Shown: positions 46,244 through 55,150 of the stretch, one piece after another
How the letters are laid out: each line of letters starts with the position of its first letter
Numbering within the stretch: the first letter of the stretch is position 1
Program-made: the position numbers and the translations under genes
Source of the DNA: DATDIC01 sp963777625
GTDB lineage: Bacteria; Pseudomonadota; Alphaproteobacteria; Acetobacterales; Acetobacteraceae
Length of the DNA stretch: 64,000 nt
Assembly (NCBI GenBank): GCA_963777625.1
Contig: CAVZRO010000001.1
Coordinates: 558,001-622,000 of the forward strand
Reading direction: 5' to 3'
Notes under the pieces: model-generated
What the model was told of the DNA's origin: nothing
The model's database searches: none
What the model saw: the letters and a program-made list of their open reading frames with translations, nothing else

Positions 46244-46711
46244 TGGGGTCGGTCCTTGGGAGAGATGAACACGCTCAGCCGGTCAGGGGTCCCCCTGAGC
46301 GATGGCCGGCGGTTTAGCGACCCGGCGTGGCGCTCAGGGGCGGCTAAGTCGAAGGAGAAGGCCGAGGGCGATCAGACGCAAGCCACCGCGCGCCGCGAAG
46401 CGGGCAGTTCGGCAGGCCATGCGGATGCCACAGCAGAGCATGGGGATGGGTATAGTGGGTTTGACGGCAGGGTGCAACCGGGGTGCGGGCCGCTGACAGG
46501 CCGGTGCCGCAGGGATGGCGCCGCCGCCGGCGCCATCCCTGCGTGTCGAACCCGATTACGGGATTGATGATGTTGTGGCGGAACGACGTGGATGGCCGGG
46601 ACGGGTGCGTTGATGGCCGGGACAAGCCTGGACAAGCCCGGCCATGACGGGTTAGCCGGCCATGACGGGTTAGCCGGTCGTGAGGGATTAGGCCCGCCAG
46701 AATATCGCCCG
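46244..46711. other. Spacer with R4 repeats between leuA and the DUF1328 gene
   Basis: A 468-bp gap. At 46590-46690 there are tandem GGCCGGGACAAGCC and GGCCATGACGGGTTAGCC words, the R4 repeat. A short dyad CAGGGG-tc-CCCCTG lies at about 46284-46297, close to the leuA start, and could be a regulatory hairpin. No convincing coding sequence was found. Confidence 0.55.
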
Positions 46712-46886
46712 CTAGAATATAGACCGTCCGGCTGCGAGTCCCATTACCAGGAAGATCAGGAACACGACGATAAAGATGAAGAAGAGTACCTTTCGCAATT
46801 CCGGCCGCGGTTGCGGCTATGCCGCCAAAGCCGAAGATCGCCGCGATAATGGCGATGACCAGGAACAACAGCGCCAGTCTCAGCAT
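46712..46886 (-). CDS. DUF1328 small membrane protein (one-base frameshift)
   Basis: A tiny inner-membrane protein of the DUF1328 family, of unknown function. The first 32 residues (MLRLALLFLVIAIIAAIFGF, then GGIAATAAGIAK) and the second hydrophobic stretch (VLFFIFIVVFLIFLVMGLAA, then GRSIF) are in adjacent frames. Dropping one base in aaaggtac, near 46789-46790, restores a 57-residue protein with two membrane segments and the canonical family ending. It is on the same strand as dnaE2 upstream but probably independent of it. Confidence 0.85.
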
Positions 46887-46998
46887 AGGTTGGGTCTCCT
46901 GAACAAACCGACCGATCGGTCCGCGGAGAACGGTTCCGCTGGCGGCCCGGTTCGCCACGCCAACAAAAAGTTGAACCGCTTTTCATGATGCCGTGAGG

Positions 46999-49900
46999 TC
47001 AGCGAAAGTCCCGCGTCGGAACCTTGATTCCCGGACCACGGATATCCGGCCCTGCCGGCAACACCGCCTCGTGCTGGCCCAGCCGGCGCAGATCGTCGGA
47101 AAAATCGGTCAGATGCTGGGCCACCACGTGAATCACGATCCCCTCCCGCTGCACGCGGCCGCGGCAGGCGAGCATGCCGGCAGTAAGAATCAGGCGCCGC
47201 TGCCGCTCGAACAGGCTCGGCCAGACGATCAGGTTGGCGATGCCGGTTTCGTCCTCGATCGTCATGAACAGGACCCCGCGCGCTGAGCCCGGACGCTGAC
47301 GCACCAATACGATTCCCGGCACCGTCACGGTCTGGCCGTCCCGTGCATGCGCCAGATCGGCACAGGCGATCATGCCGGCACGACGGAACTTCGGGCGGAG
47401 GAAAGCGGCCGGATGGCGGCGCAGCGACAGGCCGATGCTGCGATAGTCCTGCACCACTTCGCCGGCCTCGGTCATGCGCGGAAGGGCAGTTGCGGGTTCG
47501 ATCATTGCCGCCCGTGAGTCAGCGGCGGCGAACAGCGGCAGCGGCTCCGACAGGCCGCGGATCGCCCATACGGCGGCGCGCCGGTCCAGACCCAGCGAAC
47601 GGAACGCGTCGGCTTCGGCCAGGCGTCCGAGGGCACCGATCGGGACGCCGGCGCGACGATGCAGGTTCTCTAAGTCACGGTAGGGCGTGGCGCCGCGTGC
47701 TTTGACGATGCCGGTGCCGTGGTCTTCGGATAAGCCTTTGACCATGCGGAATCCCAGGCGGAGCGCAAGGCCCTCACCCGGATCGCTGCGCGATCCGACC
47801 TCTCCCGCAAGCGGGAGAGGTGAAAATGGTGGAGTCTTCTCCATCTCTCCCGTGCTGCGGGAGAGATCGTCGCGTATAGCGCGGCGGCCGAGGGAGGCCG
47901 GCTCCAGCGTGCAATCCCATTGCGAGGCATTCACGCAGACCGGCCGCACCTCCACCCCGTGCTCGCGCGCATCGCGTACGATCTGGGCGGGCGCGTAAAA
48001 CCCCATTGGCTGGCTATTCAACAATGCACAGGCAAATATCTCCGGGATGGTGGCACTTCATCCATGACGAGGCATAGGCGATCAGCGCAAACGACGCCGC
48101 GTGGCTTTCCGGAAATCCGTATGAGCCGAATCCTTCGATCTGGGAAAATGTCTTCTCCGCGAATTCCCGCGGATATTTGTTCAACACCATCCCGTCGATC
48201 AGTTTCTCCTTGAACTTACTGACACCGCCAGTGTGCTTGAAGGTCGCCATGCTGCGGCGGAGCGCATCGGCCTCGTTCGGCGTGAAACCGGCGCAGACGA
48301 TCGCCACCTGCATTGCCTGTTCCTGGAACAGCGGCACGCCCAGTGTCTTGCCCAGTACCTTTTTCCAGTTCCGGCGTCAGGCAATCGTGGGGTTCCTTGC
48401 CCTCTCGCCGGCGAAGGTACGGGTGCACCATGTCACCCTGGATCGGGCCGGGGCGCACGATCGCCACCTCGATCACCAGGTCATAAAACTCTTTCGGCTT
48501 CAGCCGCGGCAGCATCGACATCTGTGCGCGCGATTCGATCTGGAACACGCCCACCGTGTCGGCGCGCTGGATCATCGCGAAGGTCGCCGGATCGTCGGGC
48601 GGGATGGTCGAGAGGGTCCGCGGCTCCCTGCCATGCTCCACCAGCAGGTCGAAGGCCCGCCGCATGCAGCCCAGCATGCCCAGGCCGAGCACATCGACCT
48701 TCATGAAGCGCAATACGTCGATATCGTCCTTGTCCCACTCGATGACCTGGCGGTTCTTCATCGTCGCCGGCTCGATCGGGACCAGTTCGTCCAGCCGGTC
48801 CTGGGTCAGTACGAAGCCGCCCGGATGCTGCGACAGATGTCGAGGAAATCCCATCAGCGTGCGCGCCAGCTCCAGTGTCAGCGCGAGCCTGCGATCCTCC
48901 AGGTTCAGCTCGGCAGGGCGGGTCTCTTCCACGCCCTCGTCCGACCAGGCCCAGATCTGCGACGACAGCGCGGCGGTCACGTCTTCCGGCAGGCCCATCG
49001 CCTTGCCTACTTCGCGGATGGCGCCGCGTGCCCGATAGCGGATCACCGTGGCGCACAGCGCGGCGCGATCATGGCCGTAGGTTTCGTACACCCACTGGAT
49101 CACGTCCTCGCGCCGCTCATGCTCGAAATCCACGTCGATATCCGGCGGCTCACGCCGTTCCGCGCTGACGAACCGTTCGAACAGCAGGTTGCTGCGGACG
49201 GGATCGATCGCGGTGATCTCCAGCACGTAGCAGACCGCGCTATTGGCGGCGCTGCCGCGGCCCTGGCAGAGAATGCCTCTGGAGCGCGCGTATCGGACGA
49301 TGTTGTTGACCGTCAGGAAATACGGCGCATAGGCCAGTTCCTCGATCAAGCGCAGCTCGTGGTGAAGCTGCGCCACGACATTGTCCGGCACGCCGCTGGG
49401 GTAACGCTGCGCCGCACCGTCCCAGGTCAGGCGTTCCAGCGTCTGCTGCGGGGTCAGCGCCGGGTCTTCCACCTCGGTCGGGTATTGGTAGCGCAGCTCG
49501 TCCAGGGAGAAACGGCAGCGCTCGACGATCTCCTGCGTACGGGCGACTGCGTCGGGGTAACGGGCGAACAGCCGCGCCATGTCCGCCGGCGATTTCAGGT
49601 GCCGGTCAGTGAAACGCTCTCGCCGGAAGCCGGCGCCATCGATTGTGCATCCCTCGCGGATGCAGGTCAGCACGTCCTGCAGAATGCGCCGTTGCGGCAC
49701 GTGATACAGCACATCGCCGGTTGCCACGGTGGCAAGCCGGTGCTCGCGCGCCATCTGTGCCAACTGTTCCAGCCGCACCGCGTCATTCGGCCGGCGATGC
49801 AGGGTCAGTGCCAGATAGGCGCGGTTGCCGAATATATCGCGCGCCCACGACAGTCGATCTGCAATAGCAGCTCGGCCGTGACCAGGCCGGCCATGACCAG

Positions 49901-50300
49901 GCCCGCCGTAATCAGGATCATCCGCCAGCAACACCGCCAGCAGCCCGTCCGCATGCGCTGCCAGATCATCCCAGCCAAGGCTGCACGCCCCCTTGCCGGC
50001 GCGTCGCTTGCCGATCGTCAGCAGCCGGGTCAGCCGGGAATACGCCGCCCGGTCGGCCGGATAGACCAGCACCGAACCGCTATCCGAGAGATCGAGCCTG
50101 CATCCCACCACCAGCCGCACGCCGGTGTCTGCCGCACGCTGGTGTGCGCGCACGATGCCCGCCAGCGAGTTCCGATCGGTAATGCCCAGCGCCGGCAGGC
50201 CGAGCATCATTGCCTGCGCGAACAGCTCCTCGATATGTGAGGCCCCGCGCAGGAAGGAATAATTGGTGGTGACCTGAAGCTCGGTGTACTCCGGCGCCAT
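46999..50300 (-). CDS. dnaE2: Error-prone DNA polymerase DnaE2/ImuC (two frameshifts)
   Basis: DnaE2 is the SOS-induced translesion polymerase working with ImuA and ImuB. The PHP domain (ELQVTTNYSFLRGASH), palm domain (GSAANSAVCYVLEITAIDP, PPDIDVDFEHERREDV) and C-terminal OB fold (VTVPGIVLVRQRPGSA) are present. One-base insertions at a T run (48360-48364) and a GGG run (48044-48046) split it into three frames. Corrected, it has 1,099 residues. An in-frame insertion of about 35 residues (47769-47871) comes from a palindromic repeat, and GGPGHGRPGHGR near 49900 may be another. The start at 50300 is provisional. Confidence 0.92.
47769..47871. repeat. Palindromic repeat family R2 inside dnaE2
   Basis: The element has GGCCCTCACCCGGATCG, the palindrome GGATCGCTGCGCGATCC, then CTCTCCCGCAAGCGGGAGAG and a second hairpin CTCTCCCGTGCTGCGGGAGA. 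The same order occurs at 61663-61717. Read on the dnaE2 strand it encodes PFSPLPLAGEVGSRSDPGEG in frame between the conserved CTLEP and ALRLGFRMVKGL motifs, where other DnaE2 proteins have no insertion. Confidence 0.85.
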
Positions 50301-50353
50301 CTCTCGCACGGAGGAAATCAATTGCCCCCCTCCACTTGCATGTGGCACCGTGA

Positions 50354-51412
50354 ATGACTACGGGTGCTGCATATCCGATAATCGATACTGCTGTCCGCCG
50401 GGAGAACCTTGGATATATGGGGGTGCTGAAATATCTGAAGGGTGCCGTCTCCAACGTTCATCGCCAGGGGGACCGGCCGGATATTTTCATCTTCGCTACC
50501 CCGCGCAGCGGCTCGACCTTCCTGATGGAGCTGCTGGGGGCACAACCGAGGGTCAAAATCCACGACGAACCGCTGACCGTCAATTATCCCGAATCCCGCC
50601 GTGAACTTGGCGTTGACACGTGGGAAGCGCTCACCGTCATGCCCGATCGGGAAGCGCATTACTTCCGCTTCTTCGACCGCCTGCGACGCAACAAGATAAA
50701 AGAGCTGAACCGGCCACTCTATCGCAAGCATGCCCGCCTGCTGACCAACCGCAACGTGTTCAAGAACATTCACGGCGGCAAGGACATGCTGCCCTGGTTC
50801 GCGGAAACGTTCGACGCGCTGATCCTGGCCCTGATCCGGCACCCGATCCCGACCGTACTGTCGCACCAGAAATTTCCTCGCTTGCCGTATTTGCTGCACC
50901 AGCCGGCCCACCGTCGCCTGTTCACCGACCGCGAAATCGCGTTCGCCGAGCAGATCATCGCGCACGGCTCGAAGCTGGAGCAGGGCATGGTGGACTGGTC
51001 GCTCGAAATGGGCGCCATGTTCCGCAACCTTCCTGCCGATGCCACGGTGATCAGCTACGAGGATCTGACCGTGCATCCGCAGCAAAGCTTCGCTTACCTG
51101 CGGCAAAGATTGCAGCTCGACCCGATCGAGGACATTGCCTCCCTGATCGCGCAACCCTCGGTATCCACCGGCCAGTCGGATGACGAGACGCGAAATTTCT
51201 TCGCCAACGCCGGCCCGGATGCCGACCGCACCTATCTGATCAGCCGATGGATCCAGCGTATCTCTGCCGATGAGGTCCGGCGGGCCTTCGATATTTGTGG
51301 TGCGTTCGGCCTCGACCTGTATGAAAAAGGCAACCTCTTTCCCACCGATCGGTATCGCCTGCCGGCGCTCCGCGGTGCCGCGGAAACCGTGCTGCTGACC
51401 GAGCCGGGCTGA
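50354..51412 (+). CDS. Sulfotransferase family protein
   Basis: A 352-residue PAPS-dependent sulfotransferase-like protein. The 5'-phosphosulfate loop is FIFATPRSGSTFLMELLGAQ, and the 3'-phosphate-binding segment is LILALIRHPIPTVLSHQKF with the expected Arg and Ser. The acceptor is unknown. An alternative start at 50417 (MGVLKYLKG) would remove 21 residues. It lies on the + strand between imuB and dnaE2, divergent from dnaE2 and convergent with imuB, an unusual location. Confidence 0.82.
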   Translation: MTTGAAYPIIDTAVRRENLGYMGVLKYLKGAVSNVHRQGDRPDIFIFATPRSGSTFLMELLGAQPRVKIHDEPLTVNYPESRRELGVDTWEALTVMPDREAHYFRFFDRLRRNKIKELNRPLYRKHARLLTNRNVFKNIHGGKDMLPWFAETFDALILALIRHPIPTVLSHQKFPRLPYLLHQPAHRRLFTDREIAFAEQIIAHGSKLEQGMVDWSLEMGAMFRNLPADATVISYEDLTVHPQQSFAYLRQRLQLDPIEDIASLIAQPSVSTGQSDDETRNFFANAGPDADRTYLISRWIQRISADEVRRAFDICGAFGLDLYEKGNLFPTDRYRLPALRGAAETVLLTEPG

Positions 51413-51420
51413 TCGCCGCA

Positions 51421-53115
51421 TCAAAAGATGCCGTGCAGGAACCAGCCCAGGTCGCCCGTGCCGGGATCCTCCCCGTCGCCACTGCGATAGAGCCAGAAGC
51501 GCCGTCCCTGCTCGTCCTCCACCCGCCAGTAATCCCGGGTTGCTGCGGTTTCACTCGCGTCACGCCACCATTCGCCATGAATGCGCTCCGGTCCGTCGGC
51601 GCGGCGGATCAGGAAACGTCGGTGGTGCCAGGTGAAGGCAGCGGGCGGGCGATCCGGCAGCAGAGCCAATGCCTGTACCGGCTGCGGCGGTGAGAGAAGC
51701 CGCACCGGGCGGGGCAGATCCGGGGGCCACTCCACCGTTTCAGCCGGTCCCCCGCGCGGTCCCATGGGCGGTCCCACGGGCGGAATCCGCCGCACCGAGC
51801 GCTCCGGCACGTCGCTTTCCACCCCGACGGCGCGCCAGACCCGCCGCGCCCCCAGCCGATTGGTGAGCCGATCCACCAGGGCCGAAAGGTCGGGGGCCTG
51901 GTCACCCGCCAATGCGTCCGCCTGCTGCCTGTCCAGCCGGTCAGCCAGCGACACCACCAGCCGCATCGCCTCCACCCCTGGCCCGGGGTCCACCGTCTCC
52001 ACCCGTTCGTCCAGCAGGCGGACCAGGTGGGCCGCATCACGGCTCGGCCGCGCGGTGCCGACCCGTACGGCCTGGATGGAGCCATCCACCCGCTCGAACA
52101 ACAGATCGAGGCGGCTGGCGCCGAGCCCCGCCCGGTCCAGCTTTCCGCAGACCCGCTCCGCAAGCTGCCTGACCACGCATGCAAAGGCTTCGGCGGTCAG
52201 CAGCGGTTCGACAAATCCCAGCCGGCTCGTGATCACGTCCGGAGGACGCATCGGCGTCAGCGGCTCGAACACGCGCCCCAGCGCCTGATCGAGCCGCAAC
52301 AGCACCTCCGGCCCGAAGCGCCGTGCCAGCGGGCCTCGCGCCATGGCGGCAAGCTGACCGATCCGTTCGATGCCAAGCCGCTGAAGGCTGCCGACCGTCT
52401 CCTCCGCCAGCCGCAGTCCGGCGATCGGCAAAGCCGCCACGGAGTTTTCGGCTTCCCCGATCGGCGTGATGGCGGCCTGCACCGCCGCATAACGGGCCAA
52501 CGCATAGGCTGCCCCCGGCGTATCCGCGATCGCCGCCCGCGCAGTCACCCCCGCAGCCGCCAACCGCCCGATCAAATCCGCCATCAACGCCCCCTCTCCC
52601 CCCTGGAGGAGAGGAAGAGCCCTCAACGCCCCCTCTCCCCCCTGGGGGAGAGGGAGGGGTGAGGGGGCCTCCCACAAACGCACCCCCTCTCCCCCCTGGA
52701 GGAGAGGAAGAGCCCTCAACGCCCCCTCTCCCCCTTGGGGGAGAGGGAGGGGTGAGGGGGCCTCCCACAAATGCGCACACCCAGTCACATCCGCCCAGAT
52801 CCCATCCACCCCCTCCGCCGCGACCAAAGGCGCGTACCGCAAACACCACCCCGCCAGCCAGCGAAGCCCGGCCGCATCGGCAACGGGCTCCGCCGGCATC
52901 ACCACCAGCCCCGCTACCAGCGCCCGCGCCTGCGCCAGGGGCATTCCCGGCCATATCCCCAGCGCGCGTGCCGACCCATCAGCCGCCATCACCGCCTGCC
53001 GCCGCCCGTCATGTCCGGCGGTGACCAGCGGCACGTCACCCGGCGGAGCGTCGGCTCGTTTGCGCAGCCGGTCGGTCGGCCAGGTCGGCAACCAGACGGA
53101 GATGACCCTGCGCAT
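51421..53115 (-). CDS. imuB: DNA polymerase Y-family protein ImuB with internal repeat expansion
   Basis: ImuB is a catalytically inactive Y-family protein that links DnaE2 and ImuA to the beta clamp. It has MRRVISVWLPTWPTDRL, the fingers/palm region (GIWADVTGCAHL) and the little-finger part (LGIERIGQLAAMARGPLARR). Between GCAHL and MADLIGRL lies an insertion of about 60 residues made of two in-frame 31-residue repeats (52590-52775). The start at 53115 overlaps imuA by 80 bases. The frame is otherwise complete over 564 residues. Confidence 0.9.
   Translation of the reverse strand: MRRVISVWLPTWPTDRLRKRADAPPGDVPLVTAGHDGRRQAVMAADGSARALGIWPGMPLAQARALVAGLVVMPAEPVADAAGLRWLAGWCLRYAPLVAAEGVDGIWADVTGCAHLWEAPSPLPLPQGGEGALRALPLLQGGEGVRLWEAPSPLPLPQGGEGALRALPLLQGGEGALMADLIGRLAAAGVTARAAIADTPGAAYALARYAAVQAAITPIGEAENSVAALPIAGLRLAEETVGSLQRLGIERIGQLAAMARGPLARRFGPEVLLRLDQALGRVFEPLTPMRPPDVITSRLGFVEPLLTAEAFACVVRQLAERVCGKLDRAGLGASRLDLLFERVDGSIQAVRVGTARPSRDAAHLVRLLDERVETVDPGPGVEAMRLVVSLADRLDRQQADALAGDQAPDLSALVDRLTNRLGARRVWRAVGVESDVPERSVRRIPPVGPPMGPRGGPAETVEWPPDLPRPVRLLSPPQPVQALALLPDRPPAAFTWHHRRFLIRRADGPERIHGEWWRDASETAATRDYWRVEDEQGRRFWLYRSGDGEDPGTGDLGWFLHGIF
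52590..52775. repeat. Tandem 93-bp repeat (family R3) inside imuB
   Basis: Two copies, starting at 52590 and 52683, each 93 bp (31 codons) and nearly identical. Each is made of CCCCTCTCCCCC/GGGGGAGAGGG hairpins and a gagccctcaacgc linker. On the imuB strand each reads LWEAPSPLPLPQGGEGALRA and LPLLQGGEG. The unit length keeps the imuB frame open. Confidence 0.9.
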
Positions 53116-53800
53116 CGCCTGCCTCCACGATCCAGGATGCCGGTTCGCCGCCGCGGCAACGGACAAGATCCAGCCGCCAATGGGCTGGCCCGAGCCCCGG
53201 CACGTCGGGCGCCCCTGCAAGCGGCGGTGGCGAAGGCAGGGCAGCAACCCGCCAGCGCGTCACCGCCGCATTCGGCTCGTTCAGGCTGGTGTCCTGCCGC
53301 CGGCTGCGCCGCAGCGCGAACCCGGTGACCGCGGAGCCCTCGGCCGCAATCTGCAACCGGCGCGAGGCGGTCAGCCGCAGGGGCCCCTCGATCTCGCCCA
53401 CCACCGCGGCCAGACCGCGGCATCGTAGCCCCTCTTCCATGGCCGACAGCACCGAATCCGGCCGTCCGGCTTCAACATAGAGCACCCGGCGGGGAGAAAG
53501 CCCGGCGCCGGCCAACCCGGGAGCGAACAGGTCAGGGCGGTCCAGCACCCACAAGACCGGCCCGCGCATCCGCGCCAGCCGTCCGGCAATGAACAGGGCT
53601 GCCGCCGCCCCATGCTCTATTTCCGGACCGGTACCGGCGATTTCGTGCAGACTGCCGCAGGGCAGGCCGCCCCCCGGCAAGTGCCGGTCGATTGCCGCCA
53701 CCCCGAGCGGGAGCACGCCGCGTTCCGGGCCCCGACGCTCCAGACGAGCGATCCTGGCTCGAAGCTGCTCAAGCTGCTCGTCCTGAAGGCCAGCCGTCAT
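53036..53800 (-). CDS. imuA: Mutagenesis accessory protein ImuA
   Basis: ImuA is a RecA-like accessory factor of the ImuB/DnaE2 mutasome. The 254-residue protein has VLPLGVAAIDRHLPGGGLP, GSLHEIAGTGPEIEHGAAAA (degenerate P-loop region) and RVLYVEAGRPDSVLSAMEE, all as in the family. It is the first gene after a LexA box at 53804-53818, and its end overlaps imuB by 80 bases. Confidence 0.92.
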   Translation of the reverse strand: MTAGLQDEQLEQLRARIARLERRGPERGVLPLGVAAIDRHLPGGGLPCGSLHEIAGTGPEIEHGAAAALFIAGRLARMRGPVLWVLDRPDLFAPGLAGAGLSPRRVLYVEAGRPDSVLSAMEEGLRCRGLAAVVGEIEGPLRLTASRRLQIAAEGSAVTGFALRRSRRQDTSLNEPNAAVTRWRVAALPSPPPLAGAPDVPGLGPAHWRLDLVRCRGGEPASWIVEAGDAQGHLRLVADLADRPAAQTSRRSAG

Positions 53801-53803
53801 TCA

Positions 53804-53818
53804 GAACATATAGAGAAC
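53804..53818 (-). promoter_or_regulatory. LexA (SOS) box upstream of imuA
   Basis: GTTCTCTATATGTTC on the - strand is a perfect GTTC-N7-GTTC box, the known LexA operator of alphaproteobacteria. It lies 3 bases from the imuA start codon, so LexA would block transcription or initiation. It makes the imuA-imuB unit DNA-damage inducible. No second box was seen before dnaE2. Confidence 0.9.
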
Positions 53819-53989
53819 TCAGCCGGAGAAAGCCAAGCCTCAGAGTCTGTCAGTCACACCAACCCGCGCGGACGAAGACCAGCGACTGCCCACGCAACCC
53901 GCGACCGCCTCATGAGGGAGAGTCACCCTCTCGAACGGCCTGTATTAGCCTCCCTTGAAACGATCGTTTCACCGTGACCGCCCGGCCGG

Positions 53990-55106
53990 TCAGCGGATTC
54001 GATTAATCTGGTTCTCGCTCAGAGCACGAATGAAATCAGGCAGTGGGATGAACTGCACGGCGCTGAGATATTTCTGCGCGTTGCCCCCCTCGGTCGAGAT
54101 CGACCACAGCAGGAAGTGACGGATGGCGGCCGCGGTGGCTGGGTCGGGCTGCTGCGTCGAGACCACGGCATATTCGTAGTTGATCAGCGGATAGGAATTC
54201 TCCCCCGGTGCAAACGCCAGGCTCAGTCGCTCGTCGGCCGGTGTGCGCGGATCGAGCACCGAGGCGGCGGCACTTACCGTCTCGGCCGTGGGCAGCAGGA
54301 ACTGTCCGGCCTGGTTCTTGATCCTCACTGTGCCCAGCCCCGCCTTGGCGATGTCGCCTTGGAAGCTGATGCCGATATAGCCAATCGTATAAGGCGCCGC
54401 GGCAACCGCCCGCAGCAGGCCTTCGTTGCCGGTCGCCGTGCGTTCGCCGGCGAACGGCGGGCCAGGTTACGGTGGTGCCGTAACCAACCTTGTCCTCCCA
54501 GCGTTGGGTCGAGAAATCGAGGAACTGGGTGAAAACGAACGTATCCCCGGACGCATCCTCGCGGCGAACCGGAATGATGGTTTCATGCGGAAGCTGCACG
54601 CCCGGGTTCAGCGCCGTGATCTCCGGCGCGTCCCACATCCGGACCGTGCCGGAATAGATGCCGGCCAGCGTGGGTCCATCCAGCTTCAGACCGGCTCCGT
54701 TCAGCTTCGGCAGGTTGTAGTTGACGGTTTGCGCGGATATCGCCAGCGGGATGTTGACGATCCCCGGATTCCGCGCCGCCTCTTCGTCGGACATGTAAGC
54801 GTCCGACGCTCCGATGTGCACCTGCCCGGCGATAGCCTGCTCGATCCCGGCACCCGAGCCGGTGGCGCCCGCCGTGATGGTGACGCCGGGATGGGCTGTG
54901 ACGTAGTCGGGAAGCCAGCGTTGGAACAGCGGGTAGAGCAGCGTGGATCCGGTCTCGCGCAGTACCGGATCAGCCGCATCGGCTGTCAGCAGGCCGGGGC
55001 CGGAACAGGTCGGGACCAACGGCGCGGCGACAAACAGCCCGAGCGCAAGTATCGCCGAAGCGTACGATTTCAGCCTGACGCTGCGATGATGCAGGCAAAG
55101 GGTCAT
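53990..55106 (-). CDS. pstS: PstS-type phosphate-binding protein (one-base frameshift)
   Basis: Periplasmic phosphate-binding protein of the Pst family. A signal peptide (SYASAILALGLFVAAPLVPT) is followed by ETGSTLLYPLFQRWLPDY, ITAGATGSGAGIEQAIAGQV and HIGASDAYMSDEEAARNPG, the phosphate-pocket motifs. A one-base insertion near 54455 (gaacggcgg) separates this from the C-terminal half (GRDIAKAGLG-type region, SYPLINYEYAVVSTQQPD). Corrected length is 371 residues. It stands alone without pstCAB. The gene upstream on the same strand, an MFS transporter, ends 44 bases before it. Confidence 0.88.
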
Positions 55107-55150
55107 GTCAGCCCCGTTTTGTTGCGCGGTGTATGGCCCTGTGCAGGGCC

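Noticed and set aside
46244..46330. Leucine leader peptide and attenuator upstream of leuA
   Set aside because: No short Leu-rich frame with a start and ribosome site could be found. The small dyad at 46284-46297 alone is too weak.
48355..48370. Programmed ribosomal frameshift in dnaE2 at the A-rich site
   Set aside because: The site has only five A residues, no canonical slippery heptamer and no sign of a dedicated downstream structure. The same gene has a second similar break, and 15 other indels occur in the window. Sequencing error is simpler.
52590..52775. CRISPR array, because of the regular 93-bp repeat
   Set aside because: There are only two units, no spacer/repeat alternation and no cas genes, and the units are coding in frame within imuB.
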